Positions 45,729-55,100 are shown, counted from the first letter of the stretch. The stretch is DNA of 64,000 nucleotides from a bacterium (GCA_030429345.1 JAUIFJ010000016.1:1-64000), one strand, 5' to 3'. A program made the numbers and translations. Notes: generated by a model not told the origin, from the letters alone.

Positions 45729-46910
45729 ATGAAACGGCTACTACCGGTACTTCTATTGTGTGGCACTGCACATGCAATAGATCCTCCAGAGATCCAGATT
45801 CAAGCATCAGGAGATTTCTGGAATACCTACATCGATGTGGCCTGGAGACCTGTGGCAGGTGCCAACAAGTACAACATCTATTTCTCGAATCATGAGATGC
45901 AGGACAGTCTGATCGGATTCACTTCAGATACACTTTTTACGTTTGAAGTGCCTAACCAATGGTCCTTCTCCACACCAACTAGAATAGGTTATATACATAT
46001 TACTTCGGAAAACACAGGCGGCCTAACACTAATCCCGCCAGGTACCTTCACAATGGGTGACAGCTTCGATGATGAGCCCCTTACTCCAAATGACCACACC
46101 GTTCAACTCACGAACAGCTATCTACTAGGTACAAATGAAATCACAAATGCAGAATACATCGATGCACTCCAATGGGCATATGACAATGGACTAGTAACTG
46201 CAGACATTTCAACTGTTACAGTATATGGTATGCAATTGGTTGACCTGAGTGACAATGGTTCGGAAATCATGTTCTCCGGTGGCACCTTCTCTTTGCGAGA
46301 ATCAACGGACAACTACACACTAGAGGCATACCCCGGGGGATATGATCCTGCAAACCATCCAGTCTCATGTGTTAGTTGGTTTGGCGCTGCATGTTATTGT
46401 GACTGGCTGAGTATGCAGTTTCTACTGGAACCTTTCTATTGCGGCAACTGGGCTCAGAATACTGACCACAATCCATATGAGTCAGAAGGGTACAGACTCC
46501 CAACTGATGCGGAGTGGGAATTTGCCGCTGTATTTCAGGATGACAGAAAGTACCCTTGGGGTGATGATCCTCCCGAGTGCGAAATTGTAAACTTCGCCCC
46601 AACTGGAAATGACTGTATTGGTTGGACAACCCCAGTTGGATCTTATCCAGAGGGGATGAGCCAACTTGGGCTACTAGATCTAGCTGGAAATGTGTGGGAG
46701 TGGACAGGATCACACTTTGGAGACCATCCAAGCTTCTCAGTAAATCCACTCGGCCCTGATCTTGATAGCAATGCTCATCGAAAGCTTAAAGGTGGGCAGC
46801 GGAGAAATGATGAGCGTGATATGCGATGTGCCATGGTCATCAGTATACCACCAGAGATCATTTCGCCGGGCTCACTTGGGTTCAGAGTATGTAGGACCGT
46901 CATTGACTAG
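45729..46910 (+). CDS. Secreted SUMF1/formylglycine-generating-enzyme-fold protein (second copy)
   Basis: This 393-residue protein has a short signal peptide (MKRLLPVLLLCGTAHA), an FN3-like module (about 20-95) and a SUMF1 domain (about 100-392: LIPPGTFTMGD, EGYRLPTDAEWEFAA, YPWGDD, LLDLAGNVWEWTG, GFRVCR). It is clearly related in layout to the protein at 9426-10628. The RGGSW motif is changed to KLKGGQRR, and the paired catalytic cysteines are absent, so formylglycine formation is unlikely. Two such paralogues near opposite ends of one element suggest a conserved binding role or duplication. It has no T9SS domain of its own but is encoded just after a T9SS-sorted protein. Confidence 0.88.
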   Translation: MKRLLPVLLLCGTAHAIDPPEIQIQASGDFWNTYIDVAWRPVAGANKYNIYFSNHEMQDSLIGFTSDTLFTFEVPNQWSFSTPTRIGYIHITSENTGGLTLIPPGTFTMGDSFDDEPLTPNDHTVQLTNSYLLGTNEITNAEYIDALQWAYDNGLVTADISTVTVYGMQLVDLSDNGSEIMFSGGTFSLRESTDNYTLEAYPGGYDPANHPVSCVSWFGAACYCDWLSMQFLLEPFYCGNWAQNTDHNPYESEGYRLPTDAEWEFAAVFQDDRKYPWGDDPPECEIVNFAPTGNDCIGWTTPVGSYPEGMSQLGLLDLAGNVWEWTGSHFGDHPSFSVNPLGPDLDSNAHRKLKGGQRRNDERDMRCAMVISIPPEIISPGSLGFRVCRTVID

Positions 46911-47132
46911 TACCGACTACCATTCTGAGAAAAGGGGCCACCCTTCCAGGCGACCTTCGAGTCGGTCCACTTAGAGCAAGTGAGCAATTCAAGTTGACTG
47001 GACCTAGCCCAAGGATTTCCCTGGACCCAATCAACCTAGCATCGAAATCGGCCGGCATGATCTAAGTCGTGCATGTCAGGCTCGAACTTAATACCGTTCG
47101 GAAAGCCCGCACATCTTGCTCTGGAGATCCCC

Positions 47133-48845
47133 ATGCTCAGGTTCTTTGCTTTTCTGCTGCTATGCGTCTCGATGGTTCAGGCGGCGGTCATTCATGTTCC
47201 AGGTGATCAACCAACCTTGGATGAAGCAATACAATTCGCCGCATTGAATGATACAGTTGCTCTTGCAAATCAGGTACACCAGATCAATCCGAGCTCAACG
47301 ATTTTGATAGCTGCTTCAATTGTCATCGCTTCTGAAGGTGCGCTCAGTCCTGGAGGGTCAGACAACTATTCTGCTTGCCAACTAGCTGGCAATGAAAGTC
47401 AGATAAGATTTGAAGGAGATTCAACACTATTCGGTACACTAATGGGAATTGATTTATACTCTTGCTCAGTTGCAGCAAATGATACAATTGGTTGCATCAG
47501 TATACAGGACTGCAACTTCGTAGAGAGCGACTTGTTTCTCTCCCGCTTGCTTCAAGTGCGATGTCAGAGAATAGCTATGGAAGATTCACAAGTTAACTTC
47601 CAGTACATAGATGACCTGTTTGTAGATCAATGTACTACAAACAATGCGCCAGAGCTTGCACTCTATATTCAGTGGTCAAATGCGGTCATAAACGGACTAG
47701 TTGTATCAAATTGTGGAACTTCATATCCCTCTGGTAGGACAGCTCCCATCATCATTCGAGGATCTATTGCCACGTTTAGTGGCGCTACTGTTACCGCTAA
47801 TAGGGTGAGTAGAGAAGACCACCCTATACTTCGACTAGATCATAGTTCGGTAGTAGACTTGCACAATCTTATAATGTATGACAATGACTATACCATCAGC
47901 GGAATGCTAATAGAACTTCATGCTAGCAGCCAGTTTGCTACGAATGTTCTAAACATTGACTACAGCTGCATTGAAAATGGTACGAATGATGTAATAGTTG
48001 GAAATATATACAGCGATTTGAGTTGGGGTGATGGAGTGATAACGAACGACCCAATGTTGACTACAGAATATCATCTTAGTAGTAGTTCCCCTTGCATCGA
48101 TGCTGGAGACCCCAACAGCCCGTTGGATCCCGACGGTACAATTGCTGACATGGGTGCCTACTACTACTGCCAAGGAGACCAAGTCACAATCCCTGAAGAG
48201 ATTGTCGCCGTCACAGAACCTGGCTACCCAATCCAGCTAGAAGTTCAATTCACGTCTTCCTGCGATGGCGTTGCTATTGACAGCGCAAACACCACCCTGG
48301 CCGAGTTTATCCTGGGCGCTTACCCCGACTCCGTAGGTGCCGAGTACCAGACTGGCATCTTCAACCTGACCTTTAACCCCCAGACCCAAGGCCTCTTCCA
48401 GGACACGCTCCACATCTGGGCCGACACCGAGATCAGCAACACCGACGATCCCAGACACCATGTCGTGCCGTTGATCGGTGAATCTGGTCCAATACCTGCA
48501 GCGGTTACAGGCCTAGCTGTAGAGATTGGAGAAGACCTGTCTGCCCAACTGACCTGGTCGCCTGTGGACTCAACGATCTATGGCAACCCGGTGACGCCAG
48601 ACTTCTACCTGGTCTTCTACAATGAAGACGATCCTTACAGCGAGGAGGACTGGTACTACCTGAATGCAGTGCCCGGGACGGAGTTTGAGCACTTCAGGGC
48701 TGCGCAGTTCTCGGACTTGATCAACTATAGGGTTGAGGCGTGGGTGGATATTGCGGGAAGAGTAGAAGAGTTGGTTCTTGGGATGAGCCAGAGTGTAGCA
48801 CGATCTGTACTACGACCAAGTGCTGTGATAAGAGATAGCCAGTGA
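47133..48845 (+). CDS. Secreted right-handed beta-helix protein with FN3-like C-terminus
   Basis: The start at 47133 gives 570 residues and a signal peptide (MLRFFAFLLLCVSMVQAA). It then reads VIHVPGDQPTLDEAI, the usual opening of pectate-lyase-like right-handed beta-helix proteins. The helix ends near SPCIDAGDPNSPLDPDG and DMGAYYY (about 325-350). Residues about 460-550 resemble a fibronectin type III module (AVTGLAVEIGEDLSAQLTWS). The DNA from about 48240 onwards is much more GC-rich than the first two-thirds, so the gene is mosaic. No T9SS sorting domain is seen. No clear promoter was found in the gap before it (46911-47132). Confidence 0.85.
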   Translation: MLRFFAFLLLCVSMVQAAVIHVPGDQPTLDEAIQFAALNDTVALANQVHQINPSSTILIAASIVIASEGALSPGGSDNYSACQLAGNESQIRFEGDSTLFGTLMGIDLYSCSVAANDTIGCISIQDCNFVESDLFLSRLLQVRCQRIAMEDSQVNFQYIDDLFVDQCTTNNAPELALYIQWSNAVINGLVVSNCGTSYPSGRTAPIIIRGSIATFSGATVTANRVSREDHPILRLDHSSVVDLHNLIMYDNDYTISGMLIELHASSQFATNVLNIDYSCIENGTNDVIVGNIYSDLSWGDGVITNDPMLTTEYHLSSSSPCIDAGDPNSPLDPDGTIADMGAYYYCQGDQVTIPEEIVAVTEPGYPIQLEVQFTSSCDGVAIDSANTTLAEFILGAYPDSVGAEYQTGIFNLTFNPQTQGLFQDTLHIWADTEISNTDDPRHHVVPLIGESGPIPAAVTGLAVEIGEDLSAQLTWSPVDSTIYGNPVTPDFYLVFYNEDDPYSEEDWYYLNAVPGTEFEHFRAAQFSDLINYRVEAWVDIAGRVEELVLGMSQSVARSVLRPSAVIRDSQ

Positions 48846-48890
48846 ATTCAGTCTACGCCACAGATAGATGATGGGCTGAAGATGGAGAGT

Positions 48891-49481
48891 CTAGATTCTC
48901 CACTTAAGGTTAAACTCGTTACTTTGAAATCTGTATAGATACCATTGACGGAAGACAAACTTAATCTGCTCGGGCGATAGCTTTCCAGGTTTTTCTCCAC
49001 CATACTTTTGGGCTGGTGTATAGTCTTCCTCTTCAATGTATAGAACAGTCTTCCCATCATACTCATCGAAGCAGAGAAATAGTGGAAGAGTTATTGGTTT
49101 CAAGGGCATCGGGGCATCTGTAATGATTCGTTGAATTACTTCTGATATACACGAGTTGATTGTTGAGTAGATCGCTTCAACGTCCTTGTCATTGAATCCT
49201 TGAGATTGGATTATCATGTCCAGGTCTATTTCGTCGTATGCTAGTGTAAACTGGGACCCCCAATTTGCAATGTCATTGTAGGAAACAATTGAATTCAAAT
49301 TCAATGCGATCCCTTGACTGTATAGGTGCTGAAAGTATCCATGCAGTATTGGTTGAAAGCCGGGTGTTTGGGAGAATATGAACACGAGTTTGCTCCTTTG
49401 GTATTGCGAAAGCTTGCCGCTGGAAGAGCCTTCCTTTGTCAAAAATTGTGAGATGGTGATGGGTGCTCCCTCAGCTCTCAC
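48891..49481 (-). CDS. Hypothetical protein
   Basis: This 196-residue protein starts at a GTG (49481) and has no signal peptide or membrane segment. It has mixed charged and aromatic sequence, with a FCFDEYD-like acidic cluster in the second half (LFLCFDEYDGKTVLYIEEED). I do not recognise a family. AT-rich codon use fits the rest of the element. No ribosome-binding site is evident, so the start is uncertain. Confidence 0.65.
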   Translation of the reverse strand: MRAEGAPITISQFLTKEGSSSGKLSQYQRSKLVFIFSQTPGFQPILHGYFQHLYSQGIALNLNSIVSYNDIANWGSQFTLAYDEIDLDMIIQSQGFNDKDVEAIYSTINSCISEVIQRIITDAPMPLKPITLPLFLCFDEYDGKTVLYIEEEDYTPAQKYGGEKPGKLSPEQIKFVFRQWYLYRFQSNEFNLKWRI

Positions 49482-49567
49482 TGAGTGCTAAGCATCGTTC
49501 TACATAGTCTTCACCATAGAGAATGGATCAATACATGAATCACTGACAGTGAAGTGCAGTTGTTAAA

Positions 49568-49600
49568 GGAGGGGCCTGAATGCACGGTTCAGACCCCTCC
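49568..49600 (-). terminator. Hairpin terminator for the gene at 49617-50075
   Basis: GGAGGGG-C-CTGAA pairs with TTCAG-A-CCCCTCC around a 7-base loop, giving a 12-bp stem with one internal mismatch. On the minus strand it is followed by TTTAAC. It lies 16 bp after the stop codon. Confidence 0.8.
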
Positions 49601-49616
49601 CCAATACCAATCTTCC

Positions 49617-50075
49617 CTAACTAGAACGCTTGTGTTCCTTTAAGACTGCGAGGACATCTGGGTTTTCGATATTCTTCAGAAACCAATCGTAGTCAAGCGG
49701 CGCATCCTTGAACCTGGCTCCGAAGACTCTTTTGACTGTTACGTTGAGGTCCGTGTCTCTTTGCATGACTGCCATCAGCTTGGTCTTTGCCTTACGATCA
49801 GGAGTCCATCCTTGATCATGTCCGTATACGCTGGGCTTGCGCCATGCTTTCTTGACTCCATTCTTGTCTGCCTTTTCCGCTAGACTTGCAGTCTTACTCC
49901 ATTCCTTGTCAAGCAGAGCTTGTACCCGATAGAAGTCAGATGCCTCTTCTTTGGTTAAGCAAATATTGTCAGGCGTAGGGTCTTCAGTCAGTTCAGCAAG
50001 TTTCAAACAGCTAGGGTTTTGCAGAATGGCCTTGAGGGACTGAACTAAAGAATTTTTTACCTGTTGGGCTTGCAT
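49617..50075 (-). CDS. Hypothetical basic protein
   Basis: The start at 50075 follows AAAGGAG and gives 152 residues. The sequence is soluble, helical and basic towards the C-terminus (KLMAVMQRDTDLNVTVKRV). I do not recognise it. It is divergent from the two-HTH regulator gene and may be controlled by it, which is a common layout for regulators next to small effector genes. It has its own terminator. Confidence 0.7.
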   Translation of the reverse strand: MQAQQVKNSLVQSLKAILQNPSCLKLAELTEDPTPDNICLTKEEASDFYRVQALLDKEWSKTASLAEKADKNGVKKAWRKPSVYGHDQGWTPDRKAKTKLMAVMQRDTDLNVTVKRVFGARFKDAPLDYDWFLKNIENPDVLAVLKEHKRSS

Positions 50076-50213
50076 GTTGCAGCTCCTTTCTACTTGAGGT
50101 GGCCAGGCATTGAATTGAAATCCGACGCAAAGGGGTCATCGACCTGAAGAACCCCGGCCAGTGGATTGCTCCCCAGAGCTGCCCTATTGCGTGTGCGGAG
50201 TATAAAAGATAAC

Positions 50214-51488
50214 ATGATGGAAAAAGCAAGGGCGCGGTTCGAAAACAGGTCTAAACGGTTGAGGTTAGCTTTGAAAAATCTACACGAGCTGGTCAAGGAG
50301 ACGCGCCATGGGCTTGGGTGGTCCATGGATGAACTGGCCCAAAGGGCGGGAGTGTCGAAGACCGTGGTAGCCAAAATTGAAAATCAACAGTCTGACCCAA
50401 GGGTGGGTACGCTGCTCAAACTCTGTGATGCAATGGATCTTTCGTTGTGGAAAGTGTTCATGGAAGAGGCTAAAGAAGAAGTGCAAACAGCATTCTGTGA
50501 TTCAGCGAGATTACAGATTGATCAAAGGTTTGGACTAGCCAACCCAGAAGAAAGGCAGCCTACTGTAACTGACACCATTACCAAAGAGATCGCAAACTTG
50601 ATTTCATTAAGACTAGAGGAATTGAATGCGGCCAGCTTACCGGAAGACGGCATAGCAAAGCCTGATTACTATTCGTTCCGATGGTACAACTGGGCTGACG
50701 CAGAGCTCTTCGAAGTAACGCAAAGTATAGCAGCCATGTTTGAACCAGAAGTCAAGAATGAGCTACTTTCACTGTTAAAGTCATCTCGAGAGCTATTCGT
50801 TATGAAGAATCCCGCTGCTACCCGGCGGCTGATCCGATACTACTTCGCTGAGGATAAGAGGCTAACGAGAGACGATCAGTGTTTTACTTCACCATGTGTT
50901 CCAGAGAATACATCTCCTACACTTGGAGGAGTGGATGTCCGGTATTATGACCATGAAGCATTCTCGATTGAGAAGCCACAAAGGGGGCTTCCTTCAAATA
51001 GAGATTCTGATAGAGTTGTCTATATCGCAGAAGTTGTCCAGGAAGGGGATTTTATTGTTTACACACTAAAGCCCGATCAAACAGCTAGCAATATTGTACT
51101 GAGAGATGGTGATACACTTCGATTTATCATAGTAAACAACGCACTTGCAATCTGGATTAGATCTGGTAGTGATGGTGTTCTTGTCTGTAGAGGAGATGTC
51201 GTTAATGATCGCGGTTCCCACTACTCACAACTCGCTTCTAGTACTCCTGATCACACGTTTAGTAAGCAAATCAGCATACCAGTTATAGGTGCGCACTCTC
51301 TTGTTAGACTAAGTGTTCATGCGAAACTGATGGATCATGCAACTGCTGCTGATTACTTAGATTTAACAAAGGACACTCTCTATAAGAGGGTAGCTAGTGG
51401 CGAAATCACGCGCGGTGCTGGATTTCTTTACAGGAAGAGTGAGCTTGATAGATACCTAATGGCTGATATTGAAGAAACTTCTATCTGA
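50214..51488 (+). CDS. Regulator with XRE HTH at the front and excisionase-type HTH at the end
   Basis: The ATG at 50214 gives 424 residues (50217 is equally possible). Residues about 28-90 form an XRE HTH (WSMDELAQRAGVSKTVVAKIE). Residues about 370-420 form an excisionase/MerR-type HTH (HATAADYLDLTKDTLYKRV, then GFLYRKSELDRYLM). The middle is unrecognised, with a beta-rich segment (YIAEVVQEGDFIVYTLK...VLRDGDTLRFIIVNN). Having two different DNA-binding modules could let it join two sites, for example in excision or repression of the element. It is the last full gene before attR and is divergent from the gene at 49617. A TATAAA lies about 14 bp before the ATG. The role is inferred. Confidence 0.78.
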   Translation: MMEKARARFENRSKRLRLALKNLHELVKETRHGLGWSMDELAQRAGVSKTVVAKIENQQSDPRVGTLLKLCDAMDLSLWKVFMEEAKEEVQTAFCDSARLQIDQRFGLANPEERQPTVTDTITKEIANLISLRLEELNAASLPEDGIAKPDYYSFRWYNWADAELFEVTQSIAAMFEPEVKNELLSLLKSSRELFVMKNPAATRRLIRYYFAEDKRLTRDDQCFTSPCVPENTSPTLGGVDVRYYDHEAFSIEKPQRGLPSNRDSDRVVYIAEVVQEGDFIVYTLKPDQTASNIVLRDGDTLRFIIVNNALAIWIRSGSDGVLVCRGDVVNDRGSHYSQLASSTPDHTFSKQISIPVIGAHSLVRLSVHAKLMDHATAADYLDLTKDTLYKRVASGEITRGAGFLYRKSELDRYLMADIEETSI

Positions 51489-51991
51489 GCATCAGCTGGT
51501 AACTACTGTGCGGTCGTCCGCTTCCTATGGCAGCTAGTTGACTTGCACAGGGGCACGACTTCCCGAGTGAAGCCTGAGCAGATGGAAGACGTGTATGCCA
51601 TGCTTGATGCAGCGAAGAAGATTGGAAAAGGGACAAGTAGTCAATGAAATGCGCCAACCACTACCACTACATCGTGGATGAATCAGTATCTACTCTGGGG
51701 GCCATGTGCGAGCCCATCTCCAGGATCCAGGCGTAGGACCTGGACGTCGCCTCCAGTACCGCCAAGGCATTTCCTGACATGTATACAGCCACTTGTGTTT
51801 CTGGCTACGTAGGTCACCCATTGAATGCATTGATCGGGTTCGAAGTAAATTGTGCAAGAATTGTGCAATGGATTGGTCACGGATCGTCATGATCGCTCAC
51901 GGTTGGTTCCGCGAATTGGCGCAGGCTGGAGGCTACAAGTTCAAAAATATCAAGAGCAAGGCATCAAAATGCTAGAGTTGCGTTCTTCGCT
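51489..51991 (+). other. Right end of the element: possible short coupled ORFs, arm sites, otherwise no gene
   Basis: Directly after the regulator stop, its frame stays open to 51647 and reads VKPEQMEDVYAMLDAAKK near the end, with possible ATG starts within it. Its stop overlaps an ATG at 51644 (ATGA), which opens a 30-codon ORF to 51736 starting MKCANHYHYIVDES. Both could be real small genes or a decayed tail. The remainder to the attachment site holds the right arm sites and nothing else I can support. Confidence 0.4.
51849..51869 (+). promoter_or_regulatory. Candidate integrase arm sites (right)
   Basis: ATTGTGC-AAGA-ATTGTGC-AAT matches the left copy at 4839-4859 in sequence, spacing (11 bp period) and orientation; only two of the four spacer bases differ. 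It ends 122 bp before the attR core, against 120 bp between the attL core and the left site. Equal distances from both junctions fit arm-type integrase or Xis binding sites. Confidence 0.72.
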
Positions 51992-52047
51992 TTCAACGAC
52001 GCGCGGAAGATGATCCTCCTCAAGTAGGCACATCACGCTTTCGAGCA
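51992..52047 (+). other. attR core: 56-bp perfect direct repeat
   Basis: This is identical to 4663-4718. Here the bases no longer belong to an intact gene: the upstream sequence is element DNA, so the codons for the last T9SS residues are an orphan copy. It is followed by a second terminator and then host genes. It marks the right boundary of the element. Confidence 0.93.
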
Positions 52048-52053
52048 AACAAG

Positions 52054-52084
52054 GCCCCGTCGGCAATCGCCGGCGGGGCTTTTT
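52054..52084 (+). terminator. Terminator at the right junction (diverged copy)
   Basis: The stem GCCCCGTCGGC pairs with GCCGGCGGGGC around AATC with one T-G wobble, and TTTTT follows. It is a slightly diverged version of the terminator at 4724-4754. It is probably the original host terminator of the interrupted T9SS gene, or the version brought by the element, depending on where crossover occurred. Confidence 0.85.
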
Positions 52085-52101
52085 ACTCAGGAAGATGAAA
52101 A

Positions 52102-52123
52102 GGGCCGCCCAACCGGGCGGCCC
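52102..52123 (-). terminator. Terminator for the 1705-residue repeat protein gene
   Basis: GGGCCGCCC-AACC-GGGCGGCCC is a perfect 9-bp stem, followed on the minus strand by TTTTC. It lies 30 bp after the stop codon of the minus-strand gene. Confidence 0.88.
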
Positions 52124-52153
52124 TCCTTGTCTTACACATGATGTACCTGCAGA

Positions 52154-55100
52154 CTAGCGTCCGGCCTGCACCCCGTCCAGCGGCAGGTTGTGTGACGGAA
52201 TGAAATTCCCATTGCCGTCGTAGCGTCGCCCTTCGCCGCAGCGGTTGCCGCTGCGCAGGGCGCTGGTTTCGGGGAGGTCCGCGACCACGCGCAGGCCCAG
52301 CAGGGACGGCAGGCTGGCCAGCGGCACATCGATCCAGCTGTCCGTGGTCGTCGCGATCAGGGTGCTGCCGTCGGGTTCGAACCAGGTCTCCGTGCTGCCG
52401 TGCAGCTCGTACTGGGTCGCGCCGATCAGCGGACACCATTCCACGTGGATCTCCTGTGTGTCGGGCAGGTAGGCGATCGAGGCGCGGAGCAGTGTGCCGG
52501 CGACCACCGGCAGGTAGTCCACCAGGCCCTTCGTGGGATCATCCACCTGGTCGTAGATCATTTCCTCCGGCGTAAAGCCTTCCGGCGAGCACCAAGCGTT
52601 GTGGCTGGCGCCCACGTTCCCCGGGCCGTGGTTGTACAGGTTCCAGACGCTGTTGCCGAGGAAGGCGCAGGAGCGGGACGGGTCGTTGCCGACCACCGTC
52701 GAATCCGCGTTCTCGAGCCGCAGGCCGGTGTCGTTGTCGAAGAAGCTGCAGCCCGCGATCAAGGGAGTGGATTCGTGACACAGCATGCCCGTGCCCGTCG
52801 CTTCCTGCACCGTGACGCCCAGCAGCGTGTCCGGTTGCATCGTGTCATATAGGGACAGGTTGGTGACGGCCTTCTCGACGATGCAGTGTTCCAGGCGCGA
52901 ACTGGAGCCGCCCAGGTCGGCGGCGTCGCTGAAGCGCAGGCCATCCCAGCTGCCCGGAATGCCGCTGTCGGCGGTGAAGCGGATCGGGGCTTCGGCGGTA
53001 CCGACCGCATGCATTCCCCCGCGATACAGGTTGTGCAGTCCCCCGGGATAGGCAATGTAGCACCCGGTGCCGTCCAGGAAACGCAATTCGCTTCCCGGTT
53101 CCAGCACCAGCAGGGGAACCGTGCTGTCGTAAACGTAGAAGTCGCCGAAGACCACCTCCAGCGGGAAGTTCGGCAGGTCGAAGGTCGCCGAGTCCTGCAG
53201 CACGCCGTGACACAGGGCCCGGTTTTCCCCGTTTCCGCTGGCGCTCAGGCCGACTGCCGGCGGCAGGCCGCTGCCGTTGAGCACGAGCGGTCGCTCCGAA
53301 TTCAGGTTCAGCTCCACATCCTCGAGGGTGGGAGTCAGGGTGTTCACCATCTCGATTCCGCGGACGGCCTGTTCGACGATGCAGTGGTTGAGCGTGGAGC
53401 TGGAATCCGCGTAATCGCTGGAATTGTTGAAGCGGATCCCCTGCCAGCCGCCGCTGGAATCGTTGTCGGCCGTGAAACGGATCGGCTCGATTGCCGTTCC
53501 CTGCGCTGCAAGCATGCCCAGGTTGGAGCTCGAGGAGGACCCGTTGTTGCCTCCGATGTGCAGGGTCGCGCCGGGAAGGAAGCGCAGTTCGCTGCCGGGC
53601 GTCAGGCTGAGCACGGGATGGGCGCTGCCGTAGACGAGCGTCTCGTCGAAGACCACCTCCATTGGCCATCCGGCCAGGTCGAACACGGCGCTTTGCAGGA
53701 GCTGCCCCCGGTAGAGCGCGCGGTTGTCCGGATTGCCGGCCGCGCTGAGTCCGCTGGCCGTCAGCAGGGAACTGCCGTCCATGACAAGCGGCCACTCGCT
53801 GGAATCGTTGAGTTCCACATCCTGCAGGGCGGGGTAGACGGTCCATTTCGCGGTGATGTTGCGCACGGCCTTTTCGACCACCGCGTGCGTCATCGACGAT
53901 GAGGCGCCGTTGTAATCGCTCGCGTCGTTGAAGCGGATGCCCGTCCAGCCGCCGCTCGAGTCGTTGTCCGCCGTGAAGCGCACGGGCTCGAGAACGGAAC
54001 CTTGCACATCGAGCCCGCCGCGGTAGATGCTATGCAGGGACGCATAATAGCCGACATCCAGTCCCGTTCCCGGCAGGAATCGAAGCTCGAGCCCGGGCAG
54101 GATCGTCAGCACCGGAATCGACGAGTCGTAGATCACAACATCCGAGAAGACCACGGGAATCGAGGACCAGACAGAGGCGTCGAAGGTGCGGTCGTCGCTG
54201 ATCAGGCCGAAGTAGAGCGCCCGGTTGTCGGCATTGCCGGCCGCGCTCACATTGTGAGACGGAATCAGCCCGCTGCCTTCCAGCAGGAGGGGCCACTCGG
54301 AGCTGTCGTTCAGCTCCACGTCCTGCAAGGAGGGTGTATCGGAGGCGTATACGTGAATATTGTTCACTGCGCGCTCGACCACGCAATGAGTCATGCTGGA
54401 AGCTGTCGTGTCCGCGTCGCTGGAGTTGTTGAACTTCAGCCCCGCCCAGCCGCCGATGCTGTCGTTGTCGGCGGTGAAGAGGATCGGCTCGGCCTCCGTG
54501 CCCTGCGCGAGCAGAGCGCCGGCGAAGCTCGTGTTTTCGCTGTTGTTGTTTCTGCCGATGTGCATCGCGGCTCCGGGACGGAAACGCAGTTCGCTGCCCG
54601 CTGTGAGCTCGAGCACGGGGCGAGCCGCGCCGCCCACTTCCGTATTGTCAAACAGGAGCGGCAGGGACCAGTTCGCCAGGTCGCAGAACCAGTCGTTGCC
54701 CAGCAGGCCCTGGTAGAGCCCGCGATTATCGGGGTTTCCGGCAGCGCCAAGGTTCAGCGGCGTGGGCAGGCTGGCCCCTTCCATGTACAAGGGCCACTCG
54801 GAAGAGTGGTTCAGCTCGACGTTTTCCAGGGTCGGCGCGCTGGTATACCTGGACCACAGACAGCGGACGGCCATCTCGACGACCGCGTGTTCCATGAAGG
54901 AAGCCGCACCCAGGTAGTCGCTGGCATCGTTGAAGCGGATGCCTTCCCAGCCGCCGATCGAGTCGTTGTCCGCCGTGAAGAGCACGGGCGAAGCCCCGCT
55001 GCCCAGGACCTGCAGGCCTCCGCGGTAGACCGAATGCAGCGAATTCAGATAGCCTACATCCAGGCGGCTGCCCGGCAGAAAGCGCAGCTCGCTTCCGGGC

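Larger units (their letters stand above)
4663..52047 (+). mobile_element. Integrative element (about 47.4 kb) inserted in the 3' end of a T9SS-protein gene
   Basis: The element is bounded by the 56-bp direct repeats and carries a tyrosine recombinase gene immediately inside the left end. Its DNA is visibly AT-richer than both flanks, and its codon use changes abruptly at both repeats. It contains an excisionase-like HTH protein, a primase-helicase, a candidate iteron origin, defence-like genes, a secretion/pilus machine, a giant YD-repeat toxin and secreted cargo. I found no relaxase, VirB4/TraD-type ATPase, terminase, portal or capsid gene. It is best described as an integrative, probably plasmid-like element. 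How it moves between cells is unknown; use of its own pilus-like machine or mobilisation by a helper are inferences. Confidence 0.9.

Noticed and set aside
4663-52047. Conjugative element or prophage
   Set aside because: No relaxase, VirB4-type ATPase, coupling protein, terminase, portal, capsid or tail gene is recognisable. The secretin and pseudopilin genes are type II/type IV pilus parts, not a conjugation channel.
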